Below, piece after piece: positions 10,141-23,235 of a stretch of DNA of 50,174 bases. The notes beneath the pieces were generated by a model. The model ran no database searches, was not told the DNA's origin, and worked only from the letters and a program-made list of their open reading frames with translations. Every line of letters begins with the position of its first letter. Positions within the stretch are counted from its first letter, which is position 1. The stretch covers positions 1 through 50,174 of the forward strand of contig CASEBK010000048.1 in the NCBI GenBank assembly GCA_949286115.1, written 5' to 3'. A program made the translations under genes and the position numbers. This DNA comes from an uncultured Veillonellaceae bacterium. Its GTDB lineage: Bacteria; Bacillota; Negativicutes; Veillonellales; Dialisteraceae.

Positions 10141-10782
10141 TCACTTCCTTTCCGCCGGAAGGGGCACGTAGACTTCGCCCAGCGTTTCCGCCCGGGCCCG
10201 GCCCGCAGTGAGGTTCACCAGATCCCGCTCCTGCTGCGGCCAGTCCGCGGGGAGCGCGTGGAGGGAGAGGGTCACCACGTCGGTGAAGGCCCGGTCTGTC
10301 ACGCGGAGGGTCGTCCCTTCGGCGTATTTCTCAAAGAGGCCCACCGCGTCGTAGGGAATGACGAGGCGCACCGCGAGGTGGGGCGTATACGTCACGAGCG
10401 GGGCTTCCTGGCAGACGGAGGCCGCCGCGCCGCTGTACGCCCGGGTGAGCCCGCCCGCGCCGAGCTTGATGCCTCCGAAGTAGCGGGTCACCACGAGGGC
10501 GGTGTTCGTGAGGCCCTGCATCTGCAGCACCCGCAGCATGGGGTGCCCCGCCGTACCCTGGGGCTCGCCGTCGTCGCTGGATCTCTCCTGCACCTGCCCG
10601 GTGCCGATGCGGCAGGCGAAGCAGTGGTGGGTGGCGTCGCGAAATTCTTTCCGCCTGGCGTCCCAGAAGGCGGCGGCCTCTTCCATGGATGAGACCGGCC
10701 CGAGGTCGGCGATGAAACGGGACTTCTGGATCTCTGTCTCCGTGCGGCAGAGCCGCTCCGGCGCGGTGTAGGAAATGAGCAT
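10141..10782 (-). CDS. YigZ/IMPACT family protein
   Basis: A 213-residue protein with the two-domain IMPACT layout. The N-terminal domain carries the family hallmarks KSRFIA, THHCFACRIG, DDGEPQGTAGHPML and the glycine-rich FGGIKLGAGGLTRAY. A ferredoxin-like C-terminal domain follows. The family is linked to translation control or proline peptide processing, but the bacterial function is not settled. The ATG at 10782 has GGAGG upstream. The gene leads a two-gene operon with the DUF4143 ATPase. Confidence 0.9.
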   Translation of the reverse strand: MLISYTAPERLCRTETEIQKSRFIADLGPVSSMEEAAAFWDARRKEFRDATHHCFACRIGTGQVQERSSDDGEPQGTAGHPMLRVLQMQGLTNTALVVTRYFGGIKLGAGGLTRAYSGAAASVCQEAPLVTYTPHLAVRLVIPYDAVGLFEKYAEGTTLRVTDRAFTDVVTLSLHALPADWPQQERDLVNLTAGRARAETLGEVYVPLPAERK

Positions 10783-10811
10783 GGGGCCTCCTTGGTGGAA
10801 AATCTACCCCT

Positions 10812-10820
10812 ATTTTAGCA
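10812..10820 (-). promoter_or_regulatory. Extended -10 promoter of the yigZ-family gene
   Basis: TGCTAAAAT on the minus strand (TGN plus a five-of-six -10 hexamer), 30 bp before the ATG. No good -35 hexamer is seen at 17 bp. Confidence 0.45.
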
Positions 10821-10925
10821 CGGCCCGGCGCCGTCGGTGGGAGGGGCGTGAAATTTCTCCGCGCTTCAGAGCGCCCGGGCCCGTCACCGGCCGGGAAGGG
10901 AGCCGGAGGGGGCGCCGCTCCATGC

Positions 10926-10985
10926 GAAAAGGCCCCGAGGGGCCCTTCCGACAGAAAAGGCAGGAATCTTCGTTTCTTCCTGCCT
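10926..10985 (-). terminator. Tandem terminators after rpoC
   Basis: Two hairpins lie in series on the minus strand. The first has a perfect 9-bp stem AGGCAGGAA/TTCCTGCCT (10985-10958) followed by TTTCT. The second is GGCCCC-TC-GGGGCC (10944-10931) followed by TTTT. Both come within 80 bp of the rpoC stop codon. Confidence 0.85.
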
Positions 10986-11001
10986 CTTCTCTTTTATAGG
11001 A

Positions 11002-14000
11002 TCACTGCGCGTCCGCTTCCGGTGCGTCGCCTTCGTGGACGACTTTGATGCGGCGGTACCGGGACATGCCGGTGCCTGCGGGGATCAGTTTGCCGATGAT
11101 GACGTTTTCCTTCAGACCGATGAGCGGGTCGGACTTGCCTTTGATGGCCGCTTCGGTGAGGACTCTCGTGGTCTCCTGGAAGGAGGCGGCGGAGAGGAAG
11201 GAGTCGGTGGCAAGAGCCGCCTTCGTCGTGCCGAGGAGCATGTTGCGGCCCACGGCCTTTTCCTTGCCTTCGTCTTCGAGGCGCTGGTTCTCCTGCCGGT
11301 AGGTCACCATGTCCACGGTCTCGCCGGGGAGCCAGCCGGAGTCGCCGGGCTCTTCGATCTTGATCTTGCGGAGCATCTGGCGGACGATGATCTCGATATG
11401 CTTGTCGTTGATCTCGACGCCCTGAGAACGGTAGACGCTCTGGACTTCGGAGACGATGTACTGCTGGGTGGCCTGCACGCCTTTTACGCGGAGGATGTCG
11501 TGCGGGTTGATGGAGCCGTCCATGAGCTTCGTCCCCGGCTCGATGACGTCGCCGTCTTTCACGATGGCGCGCTTGCCGAAGGGGAGCTTGTACTGCTCGC
11601 TGGTCTCGCCGTTCGTGACGGTGACGATGGGCACGCCCTTATTTTCTTCGGACTCGCCTACCGTGACGGTACCGCCGATCTCACTGATGATGGCGTGGCC
11701 TTTCGGCTTGCGCGCTTCAAACAGTTCTTCGACACGGGGAAGACCCTGGGTGATGTCTTCGTTCGATACGGTGCCGCCGGTGTGGAACGTACGCATGGTG
11801 AGCTGGGTGCCCGGCTCGCCGATGGACTGGGCCGCGATGATGCCGACCGCTTCGCCGATCTCCACGTGACGGCCGGTGGCGAGGTTTCTGCCGTAGCACT
11901 TCGCGCAGATGCCGTGCGCGGAGTGGCAGGTGAGGATGGAGCGGATCTTGAGGCTCTGGTAGTGCTTCTGGATCTCTTCGGCCTGCTCTTCGGTGATCTC
12001 TTCGTTCTTCTTCGCGATGAGCTCGCCCGTTTCCGGATTCACCACGTCGTCTACAGGGCAGCGTCCGGTGATGCGGTCTGCCAGCGTCTCGATGACGCCG
12101 CCGGACTGGATGATCGGGGTGACTTCCACGCCTTCCACTTCATCCATGTGGATGCGGATGGCGGGCACGTCGGCAGCGAGGATGGCGTCGGCCACCACTT
12201 CGGTGATCTCCGTGCCGGCGGGGAAGAGCTCCCGGCCGCTCCGGTCGACCGCCGCTTCGTCGAGGTGCTTGCCCTTGAGGCGGGTGGTCATGTAGTGGTG
12301 GAGGGTCTGCGCGAGCTCTTCGTCGGCCCCCTTCGCGCCGAGATCGAGGGTCTCCGCTTCGGGGCTCTCCGCGCCTTCCTGATACGCCGGAAGGATGGTC
12401 ACTTCGTGGATGAGGTGATGATTGAGGACGGTCAGATCGTCGGCGGTGAGCACGCGGCCCTTCACGAGGAGCACGTCGCCGCTCTTGGGATCGATCACGT
12501 CTTCGTCGAGCATCGCGCCGATGAGCTTCGGCTTCAGGCCGTTGATGGTGCGGCGGATGGTAGCCGCCATGCGCACGCGCTCCCGATCGAAGTCGAGCAC
12601 GACGATGTCGCAGTCTTCTTCGCGGACGATGACGTCCTGAGAGACGTCTACGAGGCGGCGGGTGAGGTAACCGGAGTCTGCCGTACGGAGAGCCGTGTCG
12701 GCGAGACCCTTGCGCGCGCCGTGGGAGGAGGTGAAGTAATCCAGCACGGTGAGGCCTTCGCGGTAGTTCGCCTTGACAGGCAGTTCGACCGGGCGGCCGG
12801 AGGTGTCGGCGATGAGGCCGCGCATGCCGGCGAGCTGGCGCATCTGGCTGTCGTTACCGCGGGCGCCGGACTGGGCCATCATGGTGAGCGGGTTGAATTT
12901 CTTCATGCTCTCCTTCATGGCTTCGCCTACTTCGTCGGTGGCCTTCGTCCAGATCTCGACGACCTTCTTGTACCGTTCCGCGTTTGTGATGAGGCCGCGG
13001 CGGAAGAAGTTCTTCACGCGCTCTACTTCTTTATCTTTTTCCGCGATGATCTCGTTCTTGTTCTCCGGCACGGCCACGTCGTTGATGCCGATGGAGATGC
13101 CGGAAACGAGGGCGTAATGGAAGCCGAGGGCCTTGATGCTGTCCAGCAGGTCCCCCGTCGCCTTGAAGCCGAGCTTGCGGAAGCAGTTGTTGACGAGCTT
13201 GCCCATCTGCTTCTTGTCGATGACGACGCCCAGGCATTCGCGGCCGTCGCCTCTCTTATGGAAGTAGCGGAGCACTTCGGGGATGGCGTAGTTGAAGATG
13301 ACGCGGCCCGGCGTGGTGATGACGAGGCCGTGGCCGGGGATATCCATGCGGATGAAGTGCTGGAGGAAATCGCCGCCCCGTTTTTCGTCTTTCGCCAGGT
13401 CATAGGCGAGCATGATCTCGTCATAGCCGGTGTAGGCGGGGAGCTTGTCGAAATCGACGGTCTCTTCGTCTTCCGGCGTGATGGTGAGGTAGTAGCTGCC
13501 GAGGATCATATCCTGCGAAGGAATGGCGACCGGTTTGCCGTCCTTCGTAGAGAGGATGTTGTTGATGGAGAGCATGAGGGTGCGCGCCTCTGCCTGCGCT
13601 TCTACGGAGAGCGGCAGGTGGCACGCCATCTGGTCGCCGTCGAAGTCGGCGTTGTAGCCCGGGCACACCAGCGGATGCAGCTTGATGGCGCGGCCTTCCC
13701 ACAGGATGGGTTCGAAGGCCTGGATGCCAAGACGGTGCAGCGTCGGCGCGCGGTTCAGGAGCACCGGATGCTCTTTGATGACGTCGGAGAGCACGTCCCA
13801 TACTTCGGGGGCGAGCTTGTCCACTTTCTTGCGGGCCACTTTGAGGTTGTTCGCCATGCCGCGGGCGATGAGCTCGTGCATGATGAAGGGCTTGAAGAGC
13901 TCCACTGCCATTTCCTTCGGCAGGCCGCACTGGTACATCTTGAGCTCAGGGCCGACGACGATAACGGAACGGCCGGAGTAGTCCACGCGCTTGCCGAGGA

Positions 14001-14994
14001 GGTTCTGACGGAAACGGCCCTGCTTGCCTTTCAGCATGTCCGAGAGGGACTTCAGAGGCCGGTTGCCCGGGCCGGTGACCGCGCGGCCCCGGCGGCCGTT
14101 GTCGATGAGCGCATCCACCGCTTCCTGGAGCATGCGCTTTTCATTGCGGATGATGATCTCCGGCGCGCCCAGCTCGAGGAGGCGTTTCAGACGGTTGTTT
14201 CTATTGATGACCCGGCGATAGAGATCGTTCAGGTCGCTCGTGGCAAAGCGTCCCCCGTCGAGCTGCACCATCGGGCGCAGGTCCGGCGGGATGACCGGGA
14301 TGACCGTCATGATCATCCATTCCGGCTTGTTTCCGGACTGGATGAAGGATTCCACTTCTTCCAGACGACGGATGCTGCGCACGCGGCGCTGGCCGGTGGA
14401 GGTCTGGAGGTCTTCCTTCAGCTCAGCTTCGAGCTTTTTGAGGTCGAGCTCTTTGAGGAGCGTCTGGATGGCTTCGGCGCCCATGGCCGCCTTGAAGGAG
14501 CCCGGGCCGTACTTCTGCACGGTCTCCTGATATTCCGCTTCCGTGAGGAGCTGCTGCTTCGTGAGGTTCGTCGTGCCCGGATCGAGGACGATGTACGCCG
14601 CGAAGTAGAGCACACGCTCGAGAGCCCGGGGGGAGATGGAGAGGATGAGGCCAATGCGGGAAGGGATGCCCTTGAAGTACCAGATGTGGGACACCGGGCA
14701 GGCCAGGCTGATGTGGCCCATGCGCTCGCGGCGGACCTTCGCGCTGGTCACTTCCACGCCGCACTTGTCGCAGATGGTGCCTTTGTAGCGCATCCTTTTA
14801 TATTTGCCGCACTTGCATTCCCAGTCTTTCGTCGGTCCGAAGATCTTTTCACAGAAAAGGCCGTCGGTCTCCGCCTTCAGGGTGCGATAGTTGATGGTCT
14901 CGGGCTTCGTCACCTCGCCGTGGGACCACTCAAGGATCTTTTCCGGGGAGGCGATGCCGATCTTCATGGAGTCAAATTCGTTTACATCTAACAA
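11002..14994 (-). CDS. rpoC: RNA polymerase subunit beta'
   Basis: Largest RNA polymerase subunit (1330 residues). The N-terminal zinc site has C60, C62, C75 and C78. The catalytic magnesium loop NADFDGDQM is at residues 448-456. The start is a TTG at 14994 ([15 protein letters not shown], first residue read as Met) with AAAGGAG ten bases upstream. This agrees with the usual beta' N-terminus in related bacteria. It follows rpoB by 26 bp and ends at two tandem terminators, so the rpsL-rpsG-fusA genes that often follow rpoC are absent here. Confidence 0.99.
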   Translation of the reverse strand: MLDVNEFDSMKIGIASPEKILEWSHGEVTKPETINYRTLKAETDGLFCEKIFGPTKDWECKCGKYKRMRYKGTICDKCGVEVTSAKVRRERMGHISLACPVSHIWYFKGIPSRIGLILSISPRALERVLYFAAYIVLDPGTTNLTKQQLLTEAEYQETVQKYGPGSFKAAMGAEAIQTLLKELDLKKLEAELKEDLQTSTGQRRVRSIRRLEEVESFIQSGNKPEWMIMTVIPVIPPDLRPMVQLDGGRFATSDLNDLYRRVINRNNRLKRLLELGAPEIIIRNEKRMLQEAVDALIDNGRRGRAVTGPGNRPLKSLSDMLKGKQGRFRQNLLGKRVDYSGRSVIVVGPELKMYQCGLPKEMAVELFKPFIMHELIARGMANNLKVARKKVDKLAPEVWDVLSDVIKEHPVLLNRAPTLHRLGIQAFEPILWEGRAIKLHPLVCPGYNADFDGDQMACHLPLSVEAQAEARTLMLSINNILSTKDGKPVAIPSQDMILGSYYLTITPEDEETVDFDKLPAYTGYDEIMLAYDLAKDEKRGGDFLQHFIRMDIPGHGLVITTPGRVIFNYAIPEVLRYFHKRGDGRECLGVVIDKKQMGKLVNNCFRKLGFKATGDLLDSIKALGFHYALVSGISIGINDVAVPENKNEIIAEKDKEVERVKNFFRRGLITNAERYKKVVEIWTKATDEVGEAMKESMKKFNPLTMMAQSGARGNDSQMRQLAGMRGLIADTSGRPVELPVKANYREGLTVLDYFTSSHGARKGLADTALRTADSGYLTRRLVDVSQDVIVREEDCDIVVLDFDRERVRMAATIRRTINGLKPKLIGAMLDEDVIDPKSGDVLLVKGRVLTADDLTVLNHHLIHEVTILPAYQEGAESPEAETLDLGAKGADEELAQTLHHYMTTRLKGKHLDEAAVDRSGRELFPAGTEITEVVADAILAADVPAIRIHMDEVEGVEVTPIIQSGGVIETLADRITGRCPVDDVVNPETGELIAKKNEEITEEQAEEIQKHYQSLKIRSILTCHSAHGICAKCYGRNLATGRHVEIGEAVGIIAAQSIGEPGTQLTMRTFHTGGTVSNEDITQGLPRVEELFEARKPKGHAIISEIGGTVTVGESEENKGVPIVTVTNGETSEQYKLPFGKRAIVKDGDVIEPGTKLMDGSINPHDILRVKGVQATQQYIVSEVQSVYRSQGVEINDKHIEIIVRQMLRKIKIEEPGDSGWLPGETVDMVTYRQENQRLEDEGKEKAVGRNMLLGTTKAALATDSFLSAASFQETTRVLTEAAIKGKSDPLIGLKENVIIGKLIPAGTGMSRYRRIKVVHEGDAPEADAQ

Positions 14995-15020
14995 TTGGAT
15001 ACCGCTCCTTTCCGGGAATG

Positions 15021-18800
<3,780 letters not shown>

Positions 18801-18872
18801 CCTGCGCCTCACCCTTTCATAGTGAACAACATGATCTGTCAATAGCCTGCCGGATGGCGGGCACAAAATGAA

Positions 18873-18937
18873 GCAAGGCCATACTTGACAACCTTGCCAA
18901 AACTGGTTCCTCGCGGTGAAATCCCCGCTTCGGAGCC
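18873..18937 (-). promoter_or_regulatory. Structured rpoB leader
   Basis: The transcribed leader upstream of rpoB can fold into two hairpins. One has outer and inner stems at 18905-18910/18932-18937 and 18913-18916/18925-18928. The other is GCAAGG/CCTTGC (18873-18878/18892-18897), followed by a weak T-rich stretch. This may modulate rpoBC expression, as leaders of this operon do in other bacteria, but no known leader motif is recognised. Confidence 0.4.
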
Positions 18938-18973
18938 CTCATGTACCAGAAAATAAACCTGTTGTGAATTTAA

Positions 18974-19002
18974 ATTTTACCATAAGAAGGAAAAGACCGC
19001 AA
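18974..19002 (-). promoter_or_regulatory. Candidate rpoB promoter
   Basis: Minus strand: TTGCGG (19002-18997), 17-bp spacer ending in TGG, then TAAAAT (18979-18974). This gives an extended -10 with a leader of about 170 nt. AT-rich sequence lies further upstream. Confidence 0.5.
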
Positions 19003-19107
19003 CAAATCCGCCCCATTTCCCTCCCTTTTTGCCGACATTCAATTTTTCTTTTTCGCGAAATAGAAAATATCTATTAATAAAAATATTTTTCCTTCTTATC
19101 GAAGTTT

Positions 19108-19134
19108 TCTATATATATAAAATTCAAATGTCAA
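19108..19134 (-). promoter_or_regulatory. Second, distal candidate rpoB promoter
   Basis: TTGACA (19134-19129) followed after 15 bp by TATAGA in a run of alternating TA, on the minus strand. The block from 19040 to 19135 is strikingly AT-rich against its surroundings and could supply an UP-like element. Confidence 0.35.
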
Positions 19135-19226
19135 CACCACGATCCCTTTCGCACCTCCCGCCGTATAATAGAAACGAAATACCGCGCTGCGCACAGGACC
19201 GCCGTGCCCACCGTAGCCGCCCCGAT

Positions 19227-19720
19227 GCAGGCTCCGCGCAGAGGAACCGCTCCGCCTGCCGCATTTGATGAGCGCCGTGACGAACGTCCACTTCTAAAGC
19301 TTCGCCCTCATCAAAATCGCGATGTGGGCCCGCACCCCCATGAACCGATACGCCAGCAAAGGGGATGTGCATTTGAAAAATGCACGACACAGAAAAGCAC
19401 TGGTGCAGCTCCCCGCCCGTTGGAACGGAGGCCGACCCCGCAGGGGTGAGATTTGACGGCCCGGAGCGCCCGGACGGAATGACTGTCTGAGCGAGCGCAG
19501 CGAGCGAGTTTCATTCCGTCAGCGGAGGGCGGGCAAATCTCAGGCCGGAGTGACCGTGGCGGCGCCCTTCCTTCTTTGCTTCGTTTCTTCCTTCGGCGGC
19601 GAAGGAAGAAATGAAGTGACCATGGAGCTCATGCTCCTAAAGCGGGAACAGTCGTACATGAGAAACACGCTCTCTTCGTGATGTGAGCCCGCACCGTAAT
19701 GAACGACAGACCGCCTTCAA
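19227..19720 (+). repeat. Structured interspersed repeat, copy A
   Basis: Member of a family found four times in this window. In order it carries: a module GCGATGTGGGCCCGCACC (about 19319); the hairpin GTGCATTT-GAA-AAATGCAC (19367-19385); the block CTGGTGCAGC; a long compound stem with TGAGATTTG (19447-19455) pairing CAAATCTCA (19534-19542) and, inside it, GACGGAATGA (19473-19482) pairing TCATTCCGTC (19511-19520); the invariant core GTCTGAGCGAGCGCAGCGAG (19485 onward); and a 16-bp stem around GGCGGC (19579-19616). It lies upstream of rpoB and the DUF4236 gene. Short reading frames within it look like by-products of the palindromes. Confidence 0.85.
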
Positions 19721-19854
19721 GAGCGTGCCCCGCACTGAAACTTCCCCAGTCCCCCGCGCCGCCACAGGGCCCCGCATCCCCATGCGCCGCCCCCGTCCCC
19801 CGCCTCACATCCCACCCATAAAAAAACATTTCATATATAGGAGAGCGATCCACC

Positions 19855-20376
19855 ATGGGCTTCCGATTTCGCAAATCGATCAAGATCCTCCCGGGCATCC
19901 GCCTGAATTTTTCCAAGAAAGGCTTCTCCAGCGTGTCCATCGGCCGCCGGGGCGCGACCCTCAACATCAACCGCAAAGGAGAGAAGCGCGCCACCATCGG
20001 CATCCCCGGCACGGGGCTCTCGTGGCAGACGCGGTTGGATGTGTCCGTCGGCAAGGGCCGCATGACCCAGTGTCCTTTCTGCGGGCACCGCATGCGGAAG
20101 CGCTGGGACCGCTGCCCCGAGTGCGGCCGCCTTCTCGTGGTGGAGGCCCCGCCCGAACATGCGGAGGGGCAGACCCCGCAGGAGACGTCTCCGGCGGCAG
20201 ACGCGGCGCCGGTCCCCTCCGCTGCGCCCGCTCCCTCCAGCCCCGGAGCCGCCCTCCCGCAGGATGCGCGCGAGACGGGTGCCGCGCCGGAGGAGCAGGA
20301 CATGGAGCACGGCTGCGCCTCCGGGTGCCTCGGCTTCTTCGTCCTCGTGGTGCTCTATTTCATCTTCTTCGGCTGA
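19855..20376 (+). CDS. DUF4236 protein with zinc ribbon and C-terminal membrane helix
   Basis: A 173-residue protein. Residues 1-55 match the DUF4236 domain (MGFRFRKSIKILPGIRLNFS, then GIPGTGLSW). A CPFCGH...CPECGR zinc ribbon follows at about 73-92. Next is a low-complexity Ala/Pro/Glu linker (about 95-145). A hydrophobic C-terminal helix (FFVLVVLYFIFF) would make it a tail-anchored membrane protein. The function of DUF4236 is unknown. AGGAGAG precedes the ATG. It is a single-gene unit diverging from rpoB. Confidence 0.85.
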   Translation: MGFRFRKSIKILPGIRLNFSKKGFSSVSIGRRGATLNINRKGEKRATIGIPGTGLSWQTRLDVSVGKGRMTQCPFCGHRMRKRWDRCPECGRLLVVEAPPEHAEGQTPQETSPAADAAPVPSAAPAPSSPGAALPQDARETGAAPEEQDMEHGCASGCLGFFVLVVLYFIFFG

Positions 20377-20404
20377 GCCCCTGCCCGTTTCAAAAAAAAT
20401 ACGC

Positions 20405-20431
20405 ACAGAAAAAGGACCTCGAAAGGTCCTT
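20405..20431 (-). terminator. Bidirectional terminator between the DUF4236 and porin genes
   Basis: Perfect 8-bp stem AAGGACCT/AGGTCCTT with a four-base loop, flanked by A-rich and T-rich tracts on both sides. It serves the convergent porin gene and DUF4236 gene. Confidence 0.85.
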
Positions 20432-20443
20432 CTTTTGTTGCTC

Positions 20444-21736
20444 TCAATAGCGGTAATTGAGGGAGAGGGTCCACGTGTCGTTCGGGTCTTCGGTGGTGCC
20501 TTCCGCAGCGAAAGCGTATTCGCCGTGGATGAAGACGTTCTTCGCGACGGCCACGTTGCCCATGAGCAGCCAGTAGTTGATGTTGCGCTGATTCTTCACG
20601 GTGCTGTCGCTGTAATTGGTGAGCGTCTCGAGGATATCCGTCTCGTAGGTGGTGCCGCCGATGTAGGTGCCATAGTCCACGTCGTTGTAGGAGAGGTCGA
20701 GGTTCCACGTGCCGGGCTTTTTGTAGTCCATCACGCCGTAGCCCACGCCTGCGTTCCACGCGGTGTCATAGCCGTCGGGAGCGGTGGTGTTCTTCATGTA
20801 TTCGCCGAAGATGCGGAAATCGCTCACGGGAATGGTGAGCTGCACGTCCACCAGTTCCGGATCGTAGCCGATATTGGCCGCCGATTCCACTTTATCCTGC
20901 CAGGAGTAGTAGCCCAGGCCGAGCACCGCGAAGCCGAGGTCGCCCGTGGCCTGCGCGTAGAAGAGGTCTTTGTCCGCCCAGGAGTGTTCTCCTTTGGCCC
21001 CCTCTACGCCTGCGTCGTAAGAGCTGATGTTGAACTGGCCGTAGCCTACCTTGAGGTCCACTCTGTCGCCCAGCCGGAACGCCGCTTCCGCGCCGTCGAA
21101 GCCCCAGCCGTTGCCATAGGACCAGCCGGTCTGGTTGCCCACCGCCATGTCATACCGGCCGAGGGTGATCTTCGCCGCGCCGAAGTCGTGCTGCACGTTC
21201 ATGGACTCCATGCCCACGTCCGCGTCGCTGTCACCTTTGAACTGGACATTGTCCGTGGAGAAGCGGGCGTTCACCGTGGTGTCTTCGTTCACCTGGCCCT
21301 GCATCATGATGTGGATGCGGCCGTTCCATGCCTCATCCTTACTGTTGTCACCGCTCTGGTAGCGCATGCGGGCGTCGCCGCTCCAGGAAATGTTGCCCAC
21401 TTTCTTTTCGAGATTGGACACGCGCACGCCGAGGGTGTCCAGTTCGTCTGCGTACTCCGCAGCGAGCTTGTCGATGGCGGCGCGCTGCTCCGCGCTGTAC
21501 TGGTCTTCCTTCGCCATGAGGCGGGCGGTGATCTGTGCCATCTCGTAGCGGGTGATGGACGTCTCTCCTCTGAACGTGCCGTCCGGGTAGCCCTCCACGA
21601 TGCCCTGATCGGAGAGGTCCGCTACGGCCTGATACGCCCAGTCGGACGAAGACACATCGGAAAACGGATTGGCCGCCTGAGCGGATGCGCCGGCGGCGAG
21701 GGCAGCGATGGCTGCCAATGCGAGAAGTCTCTTCAT
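20444..21736 (-). CDS. SLH-domain outer-membrane porin (OmpM-like)
   Basis: A 430-residue outer-membrane protein. Residues 1-21 form a signal peptide ending ASAQA. An S-layer-homology domain follows (about 23-80: NPFSDVSSSDWAYQAVADLS, GYPDGTFRG, TRYEMAQ). A short coiled coil (about 85-113) precedes a region of alternating beta-strands that ends in an aromatic residue (SLNYRY). In Negativicutes such proteins tether the outer membrane to peptidoglycan through the SLH domain while the barrel serves as a porin. It is the strongest taxonomic marker in the window. A promoter lies 124 bp upstream, giving a long leader. Confidence 0.92.
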   Translation of the reverse strand: MKRLLALAAIAALAAGASAQAANPFSDVSSSDWAYQAVADLSDQGIVEGYPDGTFRGETSITRYEMAQITARLMAKEDQYSAEQRAAIDKLAAEYADELDTLGVRVSNLEKKVGNISWSGDARMRYQSGDNSKDEAWNGRIHIMMQGQVNEDTTVNARFSTDNVQFKGDSDADVGMESMNVQHDFGAAKITLGRYDMAVGNQTGWSYGNGWGFDGAEAAFRLGDRVDLKVGYGQFNISSYDAGVEGAKGEHSWADKDLFYAQATGDLGFAVLGLGYYSWQDKVESAANIGYDPELVDVQLTIPVSDFRIFGEYMKNTTAPDGYDTAWNAGVGYGVMDYKKPGTWNLDLSYNDVDYGTYIGGTTYETDILETLTNYSDSTVKNQRNINYWLLMGNVAVAKNVFIHGEYAFAAEGTTEDPNDTWTLSLNYRY

Positions 21737-21859
21737 AGTCTCGCTCCTTTCTTTGCCCCTCCAGTGAGCCCCGGAGCGCGGCGCGCGAGTGGCCTTGTTT
21801 CCTCTGCATGCGCTGCCGGACCTGTCCTGCGGGCAGGGACCGTCCCGCGGGTTGTGATT

Positions 21860-21888
21860 ACTATACCATGCAAACTACTTTTGCACAA
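21860..21888 (-). promoter_or_regulatory. Promoter of the SLH porin gene
   Basis: Minus strand: TTGTGC (21888-21883), 17-bp spacer ending TGG, TATAGT (21865-21860). The leader of about 120 nt is GC-rich and can form small hairpins, which may affect message stability. Confidence 0.6.
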
Positions 21889-22011
21889 TACAGAATAAAA
21901 GCAGGAAAGAGGGGCCACGCATAGTTTTTCCTTATGGCAGAAGCCCCCGTATTTCCCATCCGCGCCAGAGCCTTTACAATAGAAGAAAAGGAAAAGAAAG
22001 GAGTGACCCCC

Positions 22012-23223
22012 ATGCCCCGCCGCTGGATCATGCACGTAGATATGGACGCCTTCTTCGCCTCCATCGAACAGAGAGACCACCCGCAGTGGCGGGGACGGCC
22101 CGTCATCGTGGGGGGCCTTTCCGGCCGGGGCGTGGTGGCCACCGCCTCCTACGAAGCGCGGGCCTACGGGGTGCACTCCGCCATGCCCATGAGCCGCGCC
22201 CGCGCTCTCTGCCCCGAGGGCATCTACGTGAAGCCCCGCTTCGCGCTCTACAAGAGCGTCTCCGACGAGATCCACCGCATCATGCTCCACTACGCCGTGG
22301 AGATCGAGCCCATCTCTCTCGACGAAGCCTTCATGGACATCACAGGCATGGGCGCGCAGTACCCGACGCTCGGCGCCATCGGCCGGGCCATCAAAGCGGA
22401 GATCAAAGAAAAGACCGGGCTCGTGGCCTCTGCGGGCATCGCGCCGAACAAATTCCTCGCCAAGATGGCCAGCGACATGGACAAGCCCGACGGCCTCACC
22501 ATCATCCCCTACGGAAAAGAAGCGGCCATCCTCGCGCCGCTGCCCATCCGCCGCCTCTGGGGCGTGGGCGCCGCCACCGAGCGTAGGCTCCAGCTCGCAG
22601 GATTTCACACCATCGGCGACGTGCAGCGCGCCGCCCCGGGCACCGTGGAAGCGGCCGTGGGCAATCAGGCAGCCCTCCTCCGACAGCTCGCCTGCGGCAT
22701 CGACGACCGCCCCGTCCGCGCCGAGCGGGAGATCAAATCCATCGGCGACGAAGAGACCTACGAGACAGACCTCACCGATGAAGCGGCCATCCGCCGGCGC
22801 ATCGCCATTCACAGCGACGTGGTGGCCGCCCGCCTCCGGAAACACGGCCTCGCCGCGCGCACCGTCTCCCTCAAAGTGCGATTCGCCTCCTTCCGCACCG
22901 TCATGCGGTCCACCTCCTTCGAAGAAGGGACCGACCTGCAGGAAGACATCGAAGCGGCGGCCCTCTCCCTCCTCTCCCGCATCCCCCGGGACGAGCCCGT
23001 CCGCCTCACCGGCGTCACCTGCTCGAACCTCGCCCCCGCCCTCGAGAGCCCCTCCCTCTTCCCCGACCGCAAAGCCGCCCTCCGCCGCGCCGCCCGCGCC
23101 GTAGACGCCATCCAGGCCCGCTACGGCAAAGACGCCATCCGCAAAGGCTTCTACATGGAAGAAGAAGCCGCCCGTCCATTGAAAAGCGGCCCCGATGCGG
23201 GTAAGATGAAGAAAAACACATAA
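22012..23223 (+). CDS. dinB: DNA polymerase IV (Y-family)
   Basis: Error-prone translesion polymerase, 403 residues from the ATG at 22012, which has AAAGGAG upstream. The catalytic carboxylates are in HVDMDAFFASIE and EPISLDEAFMDI. The helix-hairpin-helix stretch LWGVGAATERRL and the little-finger domain follow. The steric-gate region GGLSGRGVVATASYEARAYG is normal. The C-terminus lacks an obvious QxxLxLF clamp motif, but LESPSLFPD near residue 347 may serve. The peptidase gene follows 12 bp later, so both may share a transcript. Confidence 0.95.
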   Translation: MPRRWIMHVDMDAFFASIEQRDHPQWRGRPVIVGGLSGRGVVATASYEARAYGVHSAMPMSRARALCPEGIYVKPRFALYKSVSDEIHRIMLHYAVEIEPISLDEAFMDITGMGAQYPTLGAIGRAIKAEIKEKTGLVASAGIAPNKFLAKMASDMDKPDGLTIIPYGKEAAILAPLPIRRLWGVGAATERRLQLAGFHTIGDVQRAAPGTVEAAVGNQAALLRQLACGIDDRPVRAEREIKSIGDEETYETDLTDEAAIRRRIAIHSDVVAARLRKHGLAARTVSLKVRFASFRTVMRSTSFEEGTDLQEDIEAAALSLLSRIPRDEPVRLTGVTCSNLAPALESPSLFPDRKAALRRAARAVDAIQARYGKDAIRKGFYMEEEAARPLKSGPDAGKMKKNT

Positions 23224-23235
23224 GGAGGCATTCTC

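Noticed and set aside
8605..10692. A 695-codon plus-strand frame across the DUF4143 ATPase and YigZ genes
   Set aside because: It runs antisense through two recognised genes and a terminator and encodes Arg/Glu/Pro-rich shadow sequence.
19311..19514. Small hypothetical proteins inside the structured repeats (copies A-D)
   Set aside because: Their similarity between loci is explained by the DNA repeat itself, frames are not maintained over the full element, and start sites lack ribosome-binding sequences.
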